From NCBI GenBank assembly GCA_942491535.1, contig CALOBV010000024.1, positions 186,001 to 250,000 on the forward strand: a stretch of DNA of 64,000 nt, in the 5' to 3' direction. The stretch's first letter is position 1, and every line of letters begins with the position of its first letter. The translations under genes were made by a program, and so were the position numbers. Of this stretch, positions 35,253 to 42,872 are shown piece by piece. The DNA is from JAUVKT01 sp942491535. Lineage in GTDB: Bacteria > Bacteroidota > Bacteroidia > Bacteroidales > VadinHA17. The notes beneath the pieces are model-generated. The model searched no databases and had not been told where the DNA came from. It worked only from the letters and a program-made list of their open reading frames with translations.

Positions 35253-36365
35253 ATGTCTGATAACAAGTTAATCTACCAGATTGCCCTTGGCAATATGCCA
35301 GGAATTGGTGATATAAATGCCAAAAAACTAATCAACCACTATGAAGATATTGAAGCTATATTCAAAGAATCATATCGTAAGCTGATAAAGATTCCCGGCA
35401 TTGGCTCCAGGCTGGCAAAATCACTTACTGAGAACAGATCGCTGGAGCGGGCAGAAAAGGAGATGGAATTTATTCAAAAGTATAATATCCGAACCTCCTT
35501 CTTCCAGGACGATGACTACCCGGTTCGACTCAGGGAATGTCAGGATTCTCCAATACTAATTTATTACAAGGGAGACATTGCTTCAAATGCAAAGCGTATT
35601 GTGAGCGTAATCGGAACAAGAAATATAACACGAAAAGGGAAAGATATCTGTAACTCTATTATCTCAGGACTTGCAGAAAAATATCCCGACCTGGTTATTG
35701 TAAGCGGATTGGCCTATGGCGTTGATATATGTGCTCACAGAGCTGCTCTAAAAAATAATATTTCAACAATAGGGGTTATGGCTCACGGTTTTCTTACCCT
35801 TTATCCATCACTGCATGCTTCAACAGCCAAAGAAATGCTGTTAAAAGGAGCTCTTGTTACAGATTTTCTATCGGATGAGCCACCCGACAGGAATAATTTC
35901 CTGAAAAGAAACAGGATTATCGCAGGTATGGCCGATGCCACTATTGTTATTGAATCCGGAACAAAGGGTGGTGCAATGGTTACTGCAGATATAGCAATGT
36001 CTTACAACAGGGAAGTAATGGCTGTTCCCGGCTATCCGGAAGCAAAATATTCAGCCGGTTGTAACCTTCTTATAAAGTCAAATAAAGCCAGCCTGATAGA
36101 AACTGAAAATGATATTGAGTATTTTCTTAACTGGATACCTGATAAGAATCAGACAAAGGAAAAACAGGTACAGATTACAGGACTTAATCCGCTGGAGTCA
36201 AAAATTATTGACTGCCTGAAGGAAAATAACCACATAAGCGCAGATCAGCTTGGCAGAATAATTAAAGAACCGATACAGAGATTATCGCCATCCCTCTTAA
36301 GCCTGGAATTTGCCGGAATTATATCCTCCCTCCCGGGTAATATATACAAACTGAATTGCCCTTAA
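35253..36365 (+). CDS. dprA: DNA-processing protein DprA
   Basis: 370 residues. N-terminal helix-hairpin-helix repeats (about 8-60: LGNMPGIGDINAKKLINHY, KIPGIGSRLAKSL), Rossmann-like DprA domain about 75-290 (SVIGTRNITRKGKDIC, VSGLAYGVDICAHRAAL, FLKRNRIIAGMADATIVIES, MAVPGYP), and a C-terminal winged-helix about 305-370. DprA loads RecA on incoming single-stranded DNA during transformation. It lies between two gdhA genes with no other competence gene in view. In Bacteroidota the gene is widespread even without proven competence. Confidence 0.93.
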   Translation: MSDNKLIYQIALGNMPGIGDINAKKLINHYEDIEAIFKESYRKLIKIPGIGSRLAKSLTENRSLERAEKEMEFIQKYNIRTSFFQDDDYPVRLRECQDSPILIYYKGDIASNAKRIVSVIGTRNITRKGKDICNSIISGLAEKYPDLVIVSGLAYGVDICAHRAALKNNISTIGVMAHGFLTLYPSLHASTAKEMLLKGALVTDFLSDEPPDRNNFLKRNRIIAGMADATIVIESGTKGGAMVTADIAMSYNREVMAVPGYPEAKYSAGCNLLIKSNKASLIETENDIEYFLNWIPDKNQTKEKQVQITGLNPLESKIIDCLKENNHISADQLGRIIKEPIQRLSPSLLSLEFAGIISSLPGNIYKLNCP

Positions 36366-36383
36366 AATCAGTCACAAATAATC

Positions 36384-36423
36384 ATGATAAATATCATATA
36401 GTTATATATGTTGTATAACATAT
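36384..36423. promoter_or_regulatory. two AT-rich inverted repeats upstream of second gdhA
   Basis: 36384-36397: ATGATA-AA-TATCAT. 36406-36423: ATATGTT-GTAT-AACATAT. They lie 160-200 bp before the second gdhA, in a 219-bp AT-rich gap, and differ from the palindromes before the first copy. Operator function is only a possibility. Confidence 0.3.
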
Positions 36424-36584
36424 TTATAACACTTATACACCTGTTTATGTGTGCATTAAGCATATCAACATAAAAGCTGCCTGACAATCTGTTTTAGAAA
36501 CCAAAGGATTAATGAATAATTATCTTGTTTTCTCCTATTTTTATCGTCAGTTAATTCAATCAACAAACCAAAAAAAAAATAACT

Positions 36585-37925
36585 ATGGATCCCAACGTAG
36601 AAAAATTTATGGCAGCTATTAAGGCAAAAAACCCGGGTGAAAACGAATTTCACCAGGCAGTTCATGAAGTTGCTGAGTCTTTGATCCCATTTATTGAGGA
36701 AAACCCAAAGTACAAGCATGCAAAAATCCTTGAAAGAATAGCCGAGCCGGAAAGAGTAATTTTGTTCAGAGTTCCCTGGCTTGACGACAAAGGTGAAGTT
36801 CAAATTAATAAGGGATACAGGATTGAAATGAATAGTGCTATCGGACCTTACAAGGGTGGCCTAAGATTTCACCCAACTGTAAACCTTGGAATCCTCAAAT
36901 TCCTTGCTTTTGAACAGGTACTTAAGAACAGTCTTACTACTCTGCCGATGGGTGGTGGTAAGGGTGGATCTGACTTTGATCCAAAAGGAAAATCTGATAA
37001 TGAAGTTATGAGATTTTGCCAGAGTTTCATGACAGAACTTCAACGCCACATCGGGCCTAATACTGACGTACCGGCTGGGGATATAGGTGTTGGCGGCCGT
37101 GAGATTGGATTTATGTTCGGACAATATAAAAGACTACGCAACGAATTCACAGGTGTTCTAACCGGTAAAGGAAGAGAATGGGGTGGATCCCGTATTCGCC
37201 CGGAAGCAACAGGTTATGGCGCTGTATATTTTGCTCAATCGATGCTTAGTACCAGAGGTGAATCACTAAAAGGGAAAATAGTAACAATTTCAGGATCCGG
37301 TAATGTTGCTCAGTATGCTACTGAGAAAGTTAATGAGCTTGGCGGAAAGGTAGTTACACTTTCTGATTCAGCAGGATATATTTATGATCCCGCAGGTATC
37401 GATAATGATAAACTTGCTTATGTAATGGAGCTTAAGAATATTAAGCGTGGCAGGATATCTGAATATGCAGAAAAATATGGTGTTGAGTACTTCGAGGGTA
37501 AGCGCCCGTGGGGAGTAAAGTGTGACGTGGCTATGCCAAATGCAACACAAAACGAGATTAACGAGGATGAAGCAAAGTTACTTGTTAAAAATGGTTGCTA
37601 CTGTATCTCAGAAGGTGCAAACATGCCTTCAACACCTGATGCAATAAATGTATATCTAGCTTCAAAGATTCTTTACGGACCCGGTAAGGCCGCTAACGCT
37701 GGTGGTGTTGCTGTATCAGGACTTGAGATGACTCAGAACTCAATGCGCTACAGCTGGACCCGTGAAGAGGTTGACAATAAGCTTAAGCAGATAATGTCTG
37801 ATATTCATGAGATGTGTGTTAAACATGGTACTGAGTCTGATGGATTTATTAATTATGTAAAAGGAGCAAATATTGGCGGTTTTATTAAAGTTGCCGATTC
37901 GATGCTGGCCCAAGGAGTTGTATAA
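36585..37925 (+). CDS. gdhA: hexameric glutamate dehydrogenase (paralogue 2)
   Basis: 446 residues, colinear with the copy at 33726 over the whole length. The key regions are intact: GPYKGGLRFHPTVNLGILKF, LPMGGGKGGSDFDPKGKSD, PAGDIGVGGREIG. The dinucleotide loop differs (SGSGNVAQYA here against SGFGNVAWGA), as does the N-terminal third, so the two may differ in cofactor or regulation. The stretch after the Rossmann loop also diverges (IKRGRISEYAEKYG). Downstream terminator present. Confidence 0.94.
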   Translation: MDPNVEKFMAAIKAKNPGENEFHQAVHEVAESLIPFIEENPKYKHAKILERIAEPERVILFRVPWLDDKGEVQINKGYRIEMNSAIGPYKGGLRFHPTVNLGILKFLAFEQVLKNSLTTLPMGGGKGGSDFDPKGKSDNEVMRFCQSFMTELQRHIGPNTDVPAGDIGVGGREIGFMFGQYKRLRNEFTGVLTGKGREWGGSRIRPEATGYGAVYFAQSMLSTRGESLKGKIVTISGSGNVAQYATEKVNELGGKVVTLSDSAGYIYDPAGIDNDKLAYVMELKNIKRGRISEYAEKYGVEYFEGKRPWGVKCDVAMPNATQNEINEDEAKLLVKNGCYCISEGANMPSTPDAINVYLASKILYGPGKAANAGGVAVSGLEMTQNSMRYSWTREEVDNKLKQIMSDIHEMCVKHGTESDGFINYVKGANIGGFIKVADSMLAQGVV

Positions 37926-37944
37926 CAACAAAATACATTATATT

Positions 37945-37979
37945 AAAAAAAGGGGCATTTATTTGTCCCTTTTTTTTTT
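37945..37979 (+). terminator. Rho-independent terminator after gdhA paralogue 2
   Basis: AAAAAAAGGGGCA, loop TTTATT, TGTCCC then a run of ten T. One G-T pair in the stem. The A-run on the left makes it potentially bidirectional. Confidence 0.8.
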
Positions 37980-37985
37980 GTTGTT

Positions 37986-37993
37986 TATGTTTG
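37986..37993 (+). promoter_or_regulatory. -7 promoter box TATGTTTG of tatD
   Basis: Exact TAnnTTTG, 18 bp before the ATG at 38012. It argues against the earlier in-frame starts at 37991-37994. Confidence 0.5.
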
Positions 37994-38011
37994 ATGCCCG
38001 AAGTAAATGCC

Positions 38012-38785
38012 ATGCAATTTATCGATACACATTCTCATTTATACCTGGAGGAGTTTAACAGCGACAGGGCCGAAGTAATAAGTCGTGCCCTGGGTGCGGA
38101 CGTTTCAAAAATACTCCTTCCTAATATTGATAAAGATTCAATCTCTGATATGCTTGGGGTGGCCTATAATTACCCCGGGATATGTTATCCAATGATTGGC
38201 ATCCATCCATGTTCTGTGAAAGAAGATTACCTGGAACAACTCGAATTGGTAAGAGAATGGCTCAGCAGGGAGAAATTTATAGCTATTGGTGAAATTGGGA
38301 TTGACCTCTACTGGGATAAATCATTCTTCAGCCAGCAAAAAGATATCTTTACAGCCCAGGTTGAGCTTGCCATTTCAAATAACTTACCTCTTGTTATTCA
38401 TTCACGTGAGTCATTTCCCGAAATTTTCAAATTACTTGAATACTACAGGGGGAGCGGTCTGCAAGGAGTTTTCCACGCTTTTACAGGCGATACCGGAGAA
38501 GCAGAATTTATTTCTGAATTTGGATTCAAAATAGGAATTGGTGGTATTGTTACTTTTAAAAATTCGGGTCTTGATAAAGTTGTGGCAGATATAGGAATAG
38601 AAAATCTCTTACTGGAAACTGATGCTCCCTACCTTGCACCGACTCCCTACAGGGGTAAAAGAAATGAAAGCTCATACATCCCCCTGATTGCTGAAAAGAT
38701 TGCCGATATAACCGGCACATCTGTGTCTAAGGTATCAGAAGTTACAAGTAAAAACGCACTACGCTTATTTAACCTTGAAAGCTAA
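38012..38785 (+). CDS. TatD-family metal-dependent hydrolase (DNase)
   Basis: 257 residues from the ATG at 38012, which gives the usual start MQFIDTHSHLYLEEF. TIM-barrel metallohydrolase: first metal pair in DTHSHLY, bridging Glu in AIGEIGIDLYWDK, His in LVIHSRES, His in GVFHAFTGD and Asp in LLLETDAPYLAP. TatD proteins are 3'-5' exonucleases acting on damaged or single-stranded DNA and some also have other hydrolase activities. It is followed after 9 bp by the asparaginase gene, so the two are probably co-transcribed. Confidence 0.92.
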   Translation: MQFIDTHSHLYLEEFNSDRAEVISRALGADVSKILLPNIDKDSISDMLGVAYNYPGICYPMIGIHPCSVKEDYLEQLELVREWLSREKFIAIGEIGIDLYWDKSFFSQQKDIFTAQVELAISNNLPLVIHSRESFPEIFKLLEYYRGSGLQGVFHAFTGDTGEAEFISEFGFKIGIGGIVTFKNSGLDKVVADIGIENLLLETDAPYLAPTPYRGKRNESSYIPLIAEKIADITGTSVSKVSEVTSKNALRLFNLES

Positions 38786-38794
38786 TATCAGATA

Positions 38795-39829
38795 ATGATC
38801 AATAAGAAAACATCTATATTACTTATCTACACCGGCGGTACAATAGGGATGGTTCATAATCCGGTGAACGGCACTCTTGTTCCCTTTAATTTTGATTACA
38901 TAGTTGAACAGGTACCTGAGCTTAACAGATTTGATTTTGAGATAAACACTCATTCATTTAATCCACTGATCGACTCTTCAAATGTAAGTCCTGCTGTCTG
39001 GAAAAAAATTGCCGGGCTAATAGAAGAAAACTATGATAAATACGATGGCTTTGTTATCCTGCACGGAACAGATACAATGGCATATTCTGCCTCTGCACTT
39101 AGTTTCATGCTTGAGAATAATTCAAAACCCGTAATATTCACCGGTTCTCAATTGCCAATCGGCACTCTCAGAACTGATGGAAAAGAAAATCTTATATCTG
39201 CTCTTGAGATTGCCGCTGCAAATGAGAATGGAAAACCCGTCGTTCCGGAAGTATGCGTTTTTTTTGAAAACTCTCTGTTCAGGGGCAACAGAACAACAAA
39301 ATACAGTACAGAACAATTTAATGCTTTTGCTTCGCCAAATTGTGAGCCACTTGCCAGGACAGGAATTGACATCACTTATAAGCGCAGGGAAATTCTATAT
39401 CCTACAGTAAGGCAGGATCTGCATGTTCATAAAAACATGGATACATCAATAGCAGTCCTTAAGATCTTTCCGGGTATTAGCGAGGATCTTATTACGGCAA
39501 TACTTAAACTAAGTAAGGTTAAAGCCATCGTTCTTGAGAGTTTTGGGGCAGGCAATGCACCAACAGAGCCCTGGTTTATTAACAAGATAAAGGAATTTAT
39601 ATCTGATGGCGGAATAATATTAAATGTTAGTCAGTGCTATACAGGAAGCATCAAATCAGAACTTTATGAAACCGGTCAGCAGCTTATCAATGCAGGGGTA
39701 ATAAACGGCAAGGATATTACTACAGAAGCAGCACTGACTAAGCTTATGTACCTGCTTGGAAATTATGATAATAATGCAGTGATTGAAAAGATGTTAAAAA
39801 ACCCTATAATAGGAGAAATAAGCGCCTAG
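38795..39829 (+). CDS. ansA: type I L-asparaginase
   Basis: 344 residues, no signal peptide, so cytoplasmic. First catalytic Thr in LLIYTGGTIGM (about 13-16), second in VILHGTDTMAYSASALSFML (Thr and Asp), plus the conserved Lys in the GNRTTK region. Family-typical FTGSQLPIG and SFGAGNAPT follow. It hydrolyses asparagine to aspartate and ammonia, which matches the nearby glutamate dehydrogenases in amino-acid nitrogen flow. Confidence 0.92.
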   Translation: MINKKTSILLIYTGGTIGMVHNPVNGTLVPFNFDYIVEQVPELNRFDFEINTHSFNPLIDSSNVSPAVWKKIAGLIEENYDKYDGFVILHGTDTMAYSASALSFMLENNSKPVIFTGSQLPIGTLRTDGKENLISALEIAAANENGKPVVPEVCVFFENSLFRGNRTTKYSTEQFNAFASPNCEPLARTGIDITYKRREILYPTVRQDLHVHKNMDTSIAVLKIFPGISEDLITAILKLSKVKAIVLESFGAGNAPTEPWFINKIKEFISDGGIILNVSQCYTGSIKSELYETGQQLINAGVINGKDITTEAALTKLMYLLGNYDNNAVIEKMLKNPIIGEISA

Positions 39830-39917
39830 CATGTTTTTTTTATGCAATTTTTTCGTATTTTGTGCCGCCTAAATTCTTTGACAAACTGATAATATACCCT
39901 GAGGGGGAATGACAATT

Positions 39918-40005
39918 GGAGAGGTGCAGGAGTGGCTTAACTGGCACGCCTGGAAAGCGTGTGTACCTCAAAAGGGTACCGAGGGTTCGAATCCCTCTCT
40001 CTCCG
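39918..40005 (+). tRNA. tRNA-Ser (anticodon GGA)
   Basis: 88 nt. Acceptor GGAGAGG pairs with TCTCTCC (one G-T), discriminator G at 40005, no encoded CCA. Anticodon stem CACGC/GCGTG encloses loop CTGGAAA with anticodon GGA. The long variable arm (about TGTACCTCAAAAGGGTACC) is typical of serine tRNA. T arm GAGGG-TTCGAAT-CCCTC. Confidence 0.95.
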
Positions 40006-40374
40006 CACTGACCCTGATTTGGGAAACAAGAGTGCTGATTGAGAGTGTAGTAAATTACTACCAGGATTCGAAAGCGCAGGAAGGGTTCGAACCGAATCCC
40101 GAGAATCGGGATGAGCTCATGAACCGAACGAGCGAGGTGTATCCTCTCTCTCGCGACCCGATTGGGAACAGGTTGATTGATTGTTTGCAAGCCGGAGATT
40201 GTTTGCAGAGATTAGTTTAAAGAAGGATTAGGGTAGGGACATATTTAAAGGGTCATTATTAATAATTAAACTGGCATAAGTTGTACAGAGATATATGAGG
40301 ATGTTTTATTAGCTTTTATTGTTAGCATTTTAACACGATAAGCAGCATAATGACTCCCAATTAAAAATAATTTA
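40006..40374. other. gene-free stretch after tRNA-Ser with degenerate tRNA-end-like sequence
   Basis: No coding sequence is supported here. About 40080-40155 contains GGGTTCGAACC, the dyad ATCCCGA-GAA-TCGGGAT (40097-40113) and TATCCTCTCTCTCGCGA, which resembles the tRNA 3' end ATCCCTCTCTCTCCGC. It may be a decayed tRNA end or attachment-site scar; no integrase is nearby. The rest is AT-rich. Confidence 0.4.
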
Positions 40375-40382
40375 TAAATTTG
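40375..40382 (+). promoter_or_regulatory. -7 promoter box TAAATTTG of the exbB operon
   Basis: Exact TAnnTTTG, 42 bp before the ATG at 40425, giving a leader of about 35 nt. It lies inside the longer open frame from 40380, which argues against that start. Confidence 0.5.
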
Positions 40383-40424
40383 CTAAGATTATTAAACTTA
40401 ATAACTAAAAATTACAAACAAACC

Positions 40425-41243
40425 ATGAAAAAACTATTTGCATTTGTAGCTGTGTTTGGGATGCTTTTTGGAGCGTCTGTTAATGCGTTTGCTCAGGACG
40501 AGCCACAGGAGACACAAGACCAGGACACAACTGCTGTGGAGCAGGTTGTTGAAGAAGCTGCCCCTATTGTGGTAGAAGATTTAGAGCCTGTTGCTGATAA
40601 AGGTGGTAGTGAACTACACAAAAACATCAAGATCAAATTCGTAGAAGGAGGCGCCGCATTTATGGGTGCAGTACTTCTGACACTTATTCTTGGTCTGGCA
40701 ATCTCCATTGAGAGAATTATTTATCTGAACCTTTCAACTTCAAATACTGACAAGCTTCTCAAAGCAATTGAAGACGCTCTTGCAGACGGAGGTCTTGATG
40801 CAGCTAAGGAGGTATGCCGTAACACCCGGGGTCCGGTAGCAAGCATTTTCTACCAGGGTCTTGACAGAATGGAAGAAGGTGTTGAAATGGCAGAAAAATC
40901 TGTTATCGCCTATGGTGGTGTTCAGGTTGGACTTATGGAGAAAAACCTATCCTGGATTTCATTGTTTATCGCAATTGCACCTATGCTTGGTTTCATGGGT
41001 ACTGTAATTGGTATGATTGATGCCTTCGATAAGATTGAAGAAGCAGGTAACGTTTCTGCAGGACTGGTTGCCGGTGGTATTAAGATCGCTCTTATTACAA
41101 CTGTATCTGGTCTTATTGTTGCAGTTATCCTTCAGGTTTTCTACAACTACATCCTTTCAAGAGTAGATGCACTGACAAATCAGATGGAAGACTCATCAAT
41201 TTCACTTATTGACATTCTGGTTAAACACAACCTTAAAAAATAA
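40425..41243 (+). CDS. exbB: MotA/TolQ/ExbB proton-channel protein
   Basis: 272 residues from the ATG at 40425. An N-terminal hydrophobic segment (about 5-25, NAFAQ) reads like a cleavable signal, followed by an acidic, Glu/Asp-rich linker (about 26-65). Three membrane helices follow (about 78-100, 175-200, 215-245) with the family blocks LSWISLFIAIAPMLGFMGTV, VIGMIDAFDKIEEAG and GGIKIALITTVSGLIVAVIL. With two ExbD-like proteins encoded downstream it forms a proton-motive-force-driven complex that energises TonB-dependent uptake or gliding/T9SS-like motors. TonB itself is not in the window. Confidence 0.92.
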   Translation: MKKLFAFVAVFGMLFGASVNAFAQDEPQETQDQDTTAVEQVVEEAAPIVVEDLEPVADKGGSELHKNIKIKFVEGGAAFMGAVLLTLILGLAISIERIIYLNLSTSNTDKLLKAIEDALADGGLDAAKEVCRNTRGPVASIFYQGLDRMEEGVEMAEKSVIAYGGVQVGLMEKNLSWISLFIAIAPMLGFMGTVIGMIDAFDKIEEAGNVSAGLVAGGIKIALITTVSGLIVAVILQVFYNYILSRVDALTNQMEDSSISLIDILVKHNLKK

Positions 41244-41249
41244 GAGATT

Positions 41250-41636
41250 ATGTCCAATTCAACAAGTAAGATATTACAAATCCTCACATGGGTTCTGATG
41301 GGTATTACTGTCGTTTTTGCAGGATTATTCTATCTGGGCGATGTTGTCCCTGAAACAGCAGGAACCAGGCTTGAGGAGCCGGTTATCACACAATCTTTTC
41401 TTGTTTGGGCTGCTATACTTTTCTTTCTTACTGCAGGTATTACAGTAGTATTCTCAATAATTAATTTTATTGTAAATCCTCAAGGTGGAAAGAAAACACT
41501 CGTTTCATTGGTATTTGGAATTGCAGTTATTGTAATTGCATTCCTTTTTGCTGACGACACTGTGCTTAACATGCCCTACTACGACGGAAAAGATAATGTT
41601 CCGGGAATGCTGAAATTTGCTGACACAATGCTATAG
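41250..41636 (+). CDS. membrane protein of the ExbB/ExbD operon, interrupted by amber codon
   Basis: 128 residues up to TAG at 41634-41636. Three membrane helices (about 9-29, 49-75, 83-101) and a conserved-looking tail YYDGKDNVPGMLKFADTML. The same frame continues past the stop for 24 more codons with a fourth helix (TSYILVLVAFLSIIGSAVSR) and ends at TAG 41709-41711. The hydrophobic continuation in phase shows that the ancestral protein was 153 residues. A tyrosine codon (TAT/TAC) is the likeliest original. The family sits between exbB and exbD in Bacteroidota operons; its function is unknown. Confidence 0.75.
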   Translation: MSNSTSKILQILTWVLMGITVVFAGLFYLGDVVPETAGTRLEEPVITQSFLVWAAILFFLTAGITVVFSIINFIVNPQGGKKTLVSLVFGIAVIVIAFLFADDTVLNMPYYDGKDNVPGMLKFADTML

Positions 41637-41711
41637 ACATCATACATTTTGGTGCTGGTAGCCTTCCTGTCAATTATAGGTTCAGCAGTTTCCCGACTAT
41701 TCAGAAAATAG
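41637..41711 (+). other. in-frame continuation after the amber codon (fourth membrane helix)
   Basis: Encodes TSYILVLVAFLSIIGSAVSR plus LFRK then TAG, in phase with the preceding gene. It has no start codon of its own. It is either a pseudogenised tail, a readthrough extension or the result of a base-call error at 41636. Confidence 0.7.
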
Positions 41712-41747
41712 AATTTAATTCCCTTTTAGGGAGAAAAAGATAAAATA

Positions 41748-42332
41748 ATGGCAAAAAGGGAAGTACAGGAAATTAATGCTGGTTCGATGGCCGACATCGC
41801 ATTCCTCCTACTTATCTTCTTCCTGGTGACTACAACCATGGATTCAGATACAGGATTGATGCGTAAATTGCCACCCATTCAGAATCCTGAAGATATTCAA
41901 GATAAACCCGATCAGATTAATGAGAGGAATATCCTTGAGGTTCTGGTTAACAAGGATGATTTCATCCAGGTTGAAGGAGAAGTTATACAACTGGGCGAAC
42001 TCAGGGCTGTAGCCAGAGAATTCATCGATAATCCCAACGAGACTGAAGAGATGCCTGAAATGATTGATAAACAGGTTAATTTTTTCGGTTTAATCAGGGC
42101 TCATAAGAATGCAGTTATATCGCTGCAGAACGACCTGGGAACAACCTATGGCGTTTACCTTGCTGTTCAGAACGAATTGCTTGCAGCAAGGGATGAATTG
42201 AAAAATGAGCTCTCATTAGGCACCTGGGGTATCGCATATGATGATCTTGATGAAGACAGGATGATGGCAGTAGATGAATATTACAAGGTGCCTATTTCTG
42301 AAGCAGAACCTAAAAAAGTGGGAGGTAACTAA
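41748..42332 (+). CDS. exbD: ExbD/TolR-family biopolymer transport protein (1)
   Basis: 194 residues. One N-terminal membrane helix (about 13-32) in the block NAGSMADIAFLLLIFFLVTT, with the proton-carrying Asp of ADIAFLLLIFFL. The remainder is periplasmic (about 35-194), longer than E. coli ExbD, with an acidic insert (NPNETEEMPEMIDKQ). It anchors to peptidoglycan or TonB and works with ExbB. Its stop overlaps the next exbD start by one base, so the two are made together. Confidence 0.9.
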   Translation: MAKREVQEINAGSMADIAFLLLIFFLVTTTMDSDTGLMRKLPPIQNPEDIQDKPDQINERNILEVLVNKDDFIQVEGEVIQLGELRAVAREFIDNPNETEEMPEMIDKQVNFFGLIRAHKNAVISLQNDLGTTYGVYLAVQNELLAARDELKNELSLGTWGIAYDDLDEDRMMAVDEYYKVPISEAEPKKVGGN

Positions 42333-42817
42333 TGAGTAAATTTACCAGAAAGACCGGAAAAGGTGGTGTAGCTAAAATTAACACCGCATCACTGCCTGAT
42401 ATAGTCTTTATGCTTCTATTCTTCTTTATGACAACAACTGTTATGAGGGAAGTAGAACTTAAGATCGGTGTTACCGTACCTGAAGCTACTCAAGGAAAGA
42501 AACTGGAGAAAAAGTCACTGGCAAGCTTTGTATATATAGGCCAGCCACTGCCTAATCTTCGGGCTACTTTCGGATCTGAACCAAAAATTCAGCTAAACGA
42601 TGCATTTAAAGAAGTTGCAGATATTCAGGACTTTATTGCTCAGGAGAGAGAACAACTTGACGAGAACGAAAAAGCTAAGATGCTGGTTTCTCTTAAGATA
42701 GACAGGGAAACTAAAATGGGTATCGTTGTCGATGTTAAACAGGCCCTCAGGAGAGCAAATGCACTGAAAATCATGTATGCAAATACAAATGTTGATGAGA
42801 TTAAACACCTTCACTAA
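42332..42817 (+). CDS. exbD: ExbD/TolR-family biopolymer transport protein (2)
   Basis: 161 residues with the helix NTASLPDIVFMLLFFFMTTT (about 17-36) holding the family Asp in LPDIVF. The periplasmic part contains LVSLKIDRETKMGIVVDVKQ, the typical ExbD C-terminal fold. Paired ExbD proteins after one ExbB are usual in Bacteroidota. A strong bidirectional terminator follows. Confidence 0.9.
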   Translation: MSKFTRKTGKGGVAKINTASLPDIVFMLLFFFMTTTVMREVELKIGVTVPEATQGKKLEKKSLASFVYIGQPLPNLRATFGSEPKIQLNDAFKEVADIQDFIAQEREQLDENEKAKMLVSLKIDRETKMGIVVDVKQALRRANALKIMYANTNVDEIKHLH

Positions 42818-42839
42818 TCTCATTCAATATCACAATAAC

Positions 42840-42869
42840 AAAAAAGGTGCTCCGTGGAGCACCTTTTTT
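42840..42869. terminator. bidirectional terminator between exbD and the DUF5916 gene
   Basis: Perfect dyad AAAAAGGTGCTCC / GGAGCACCTTTTT (42841-42868) with A and T runs on both flanks, between convergent genes. It can end transcripts from either side. Confidence 0.9.
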
Positions 42870-42872
42870 GAT

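Noticed and set aside
39840..40190. Minus-strand open frame with GERGIRTLGTLL-like sequence across tRNA-Ser
   Set aside because: This is the well-known spurious translation of the antisense strand of a serine tRNA; the tRNA folds perfectly.
41634..41636. Genome-wide reassignment of TAG to an amino acid
   Set aside because: Several intact genes in the window end at TAG at the expected family length, for example miaB and aspS.
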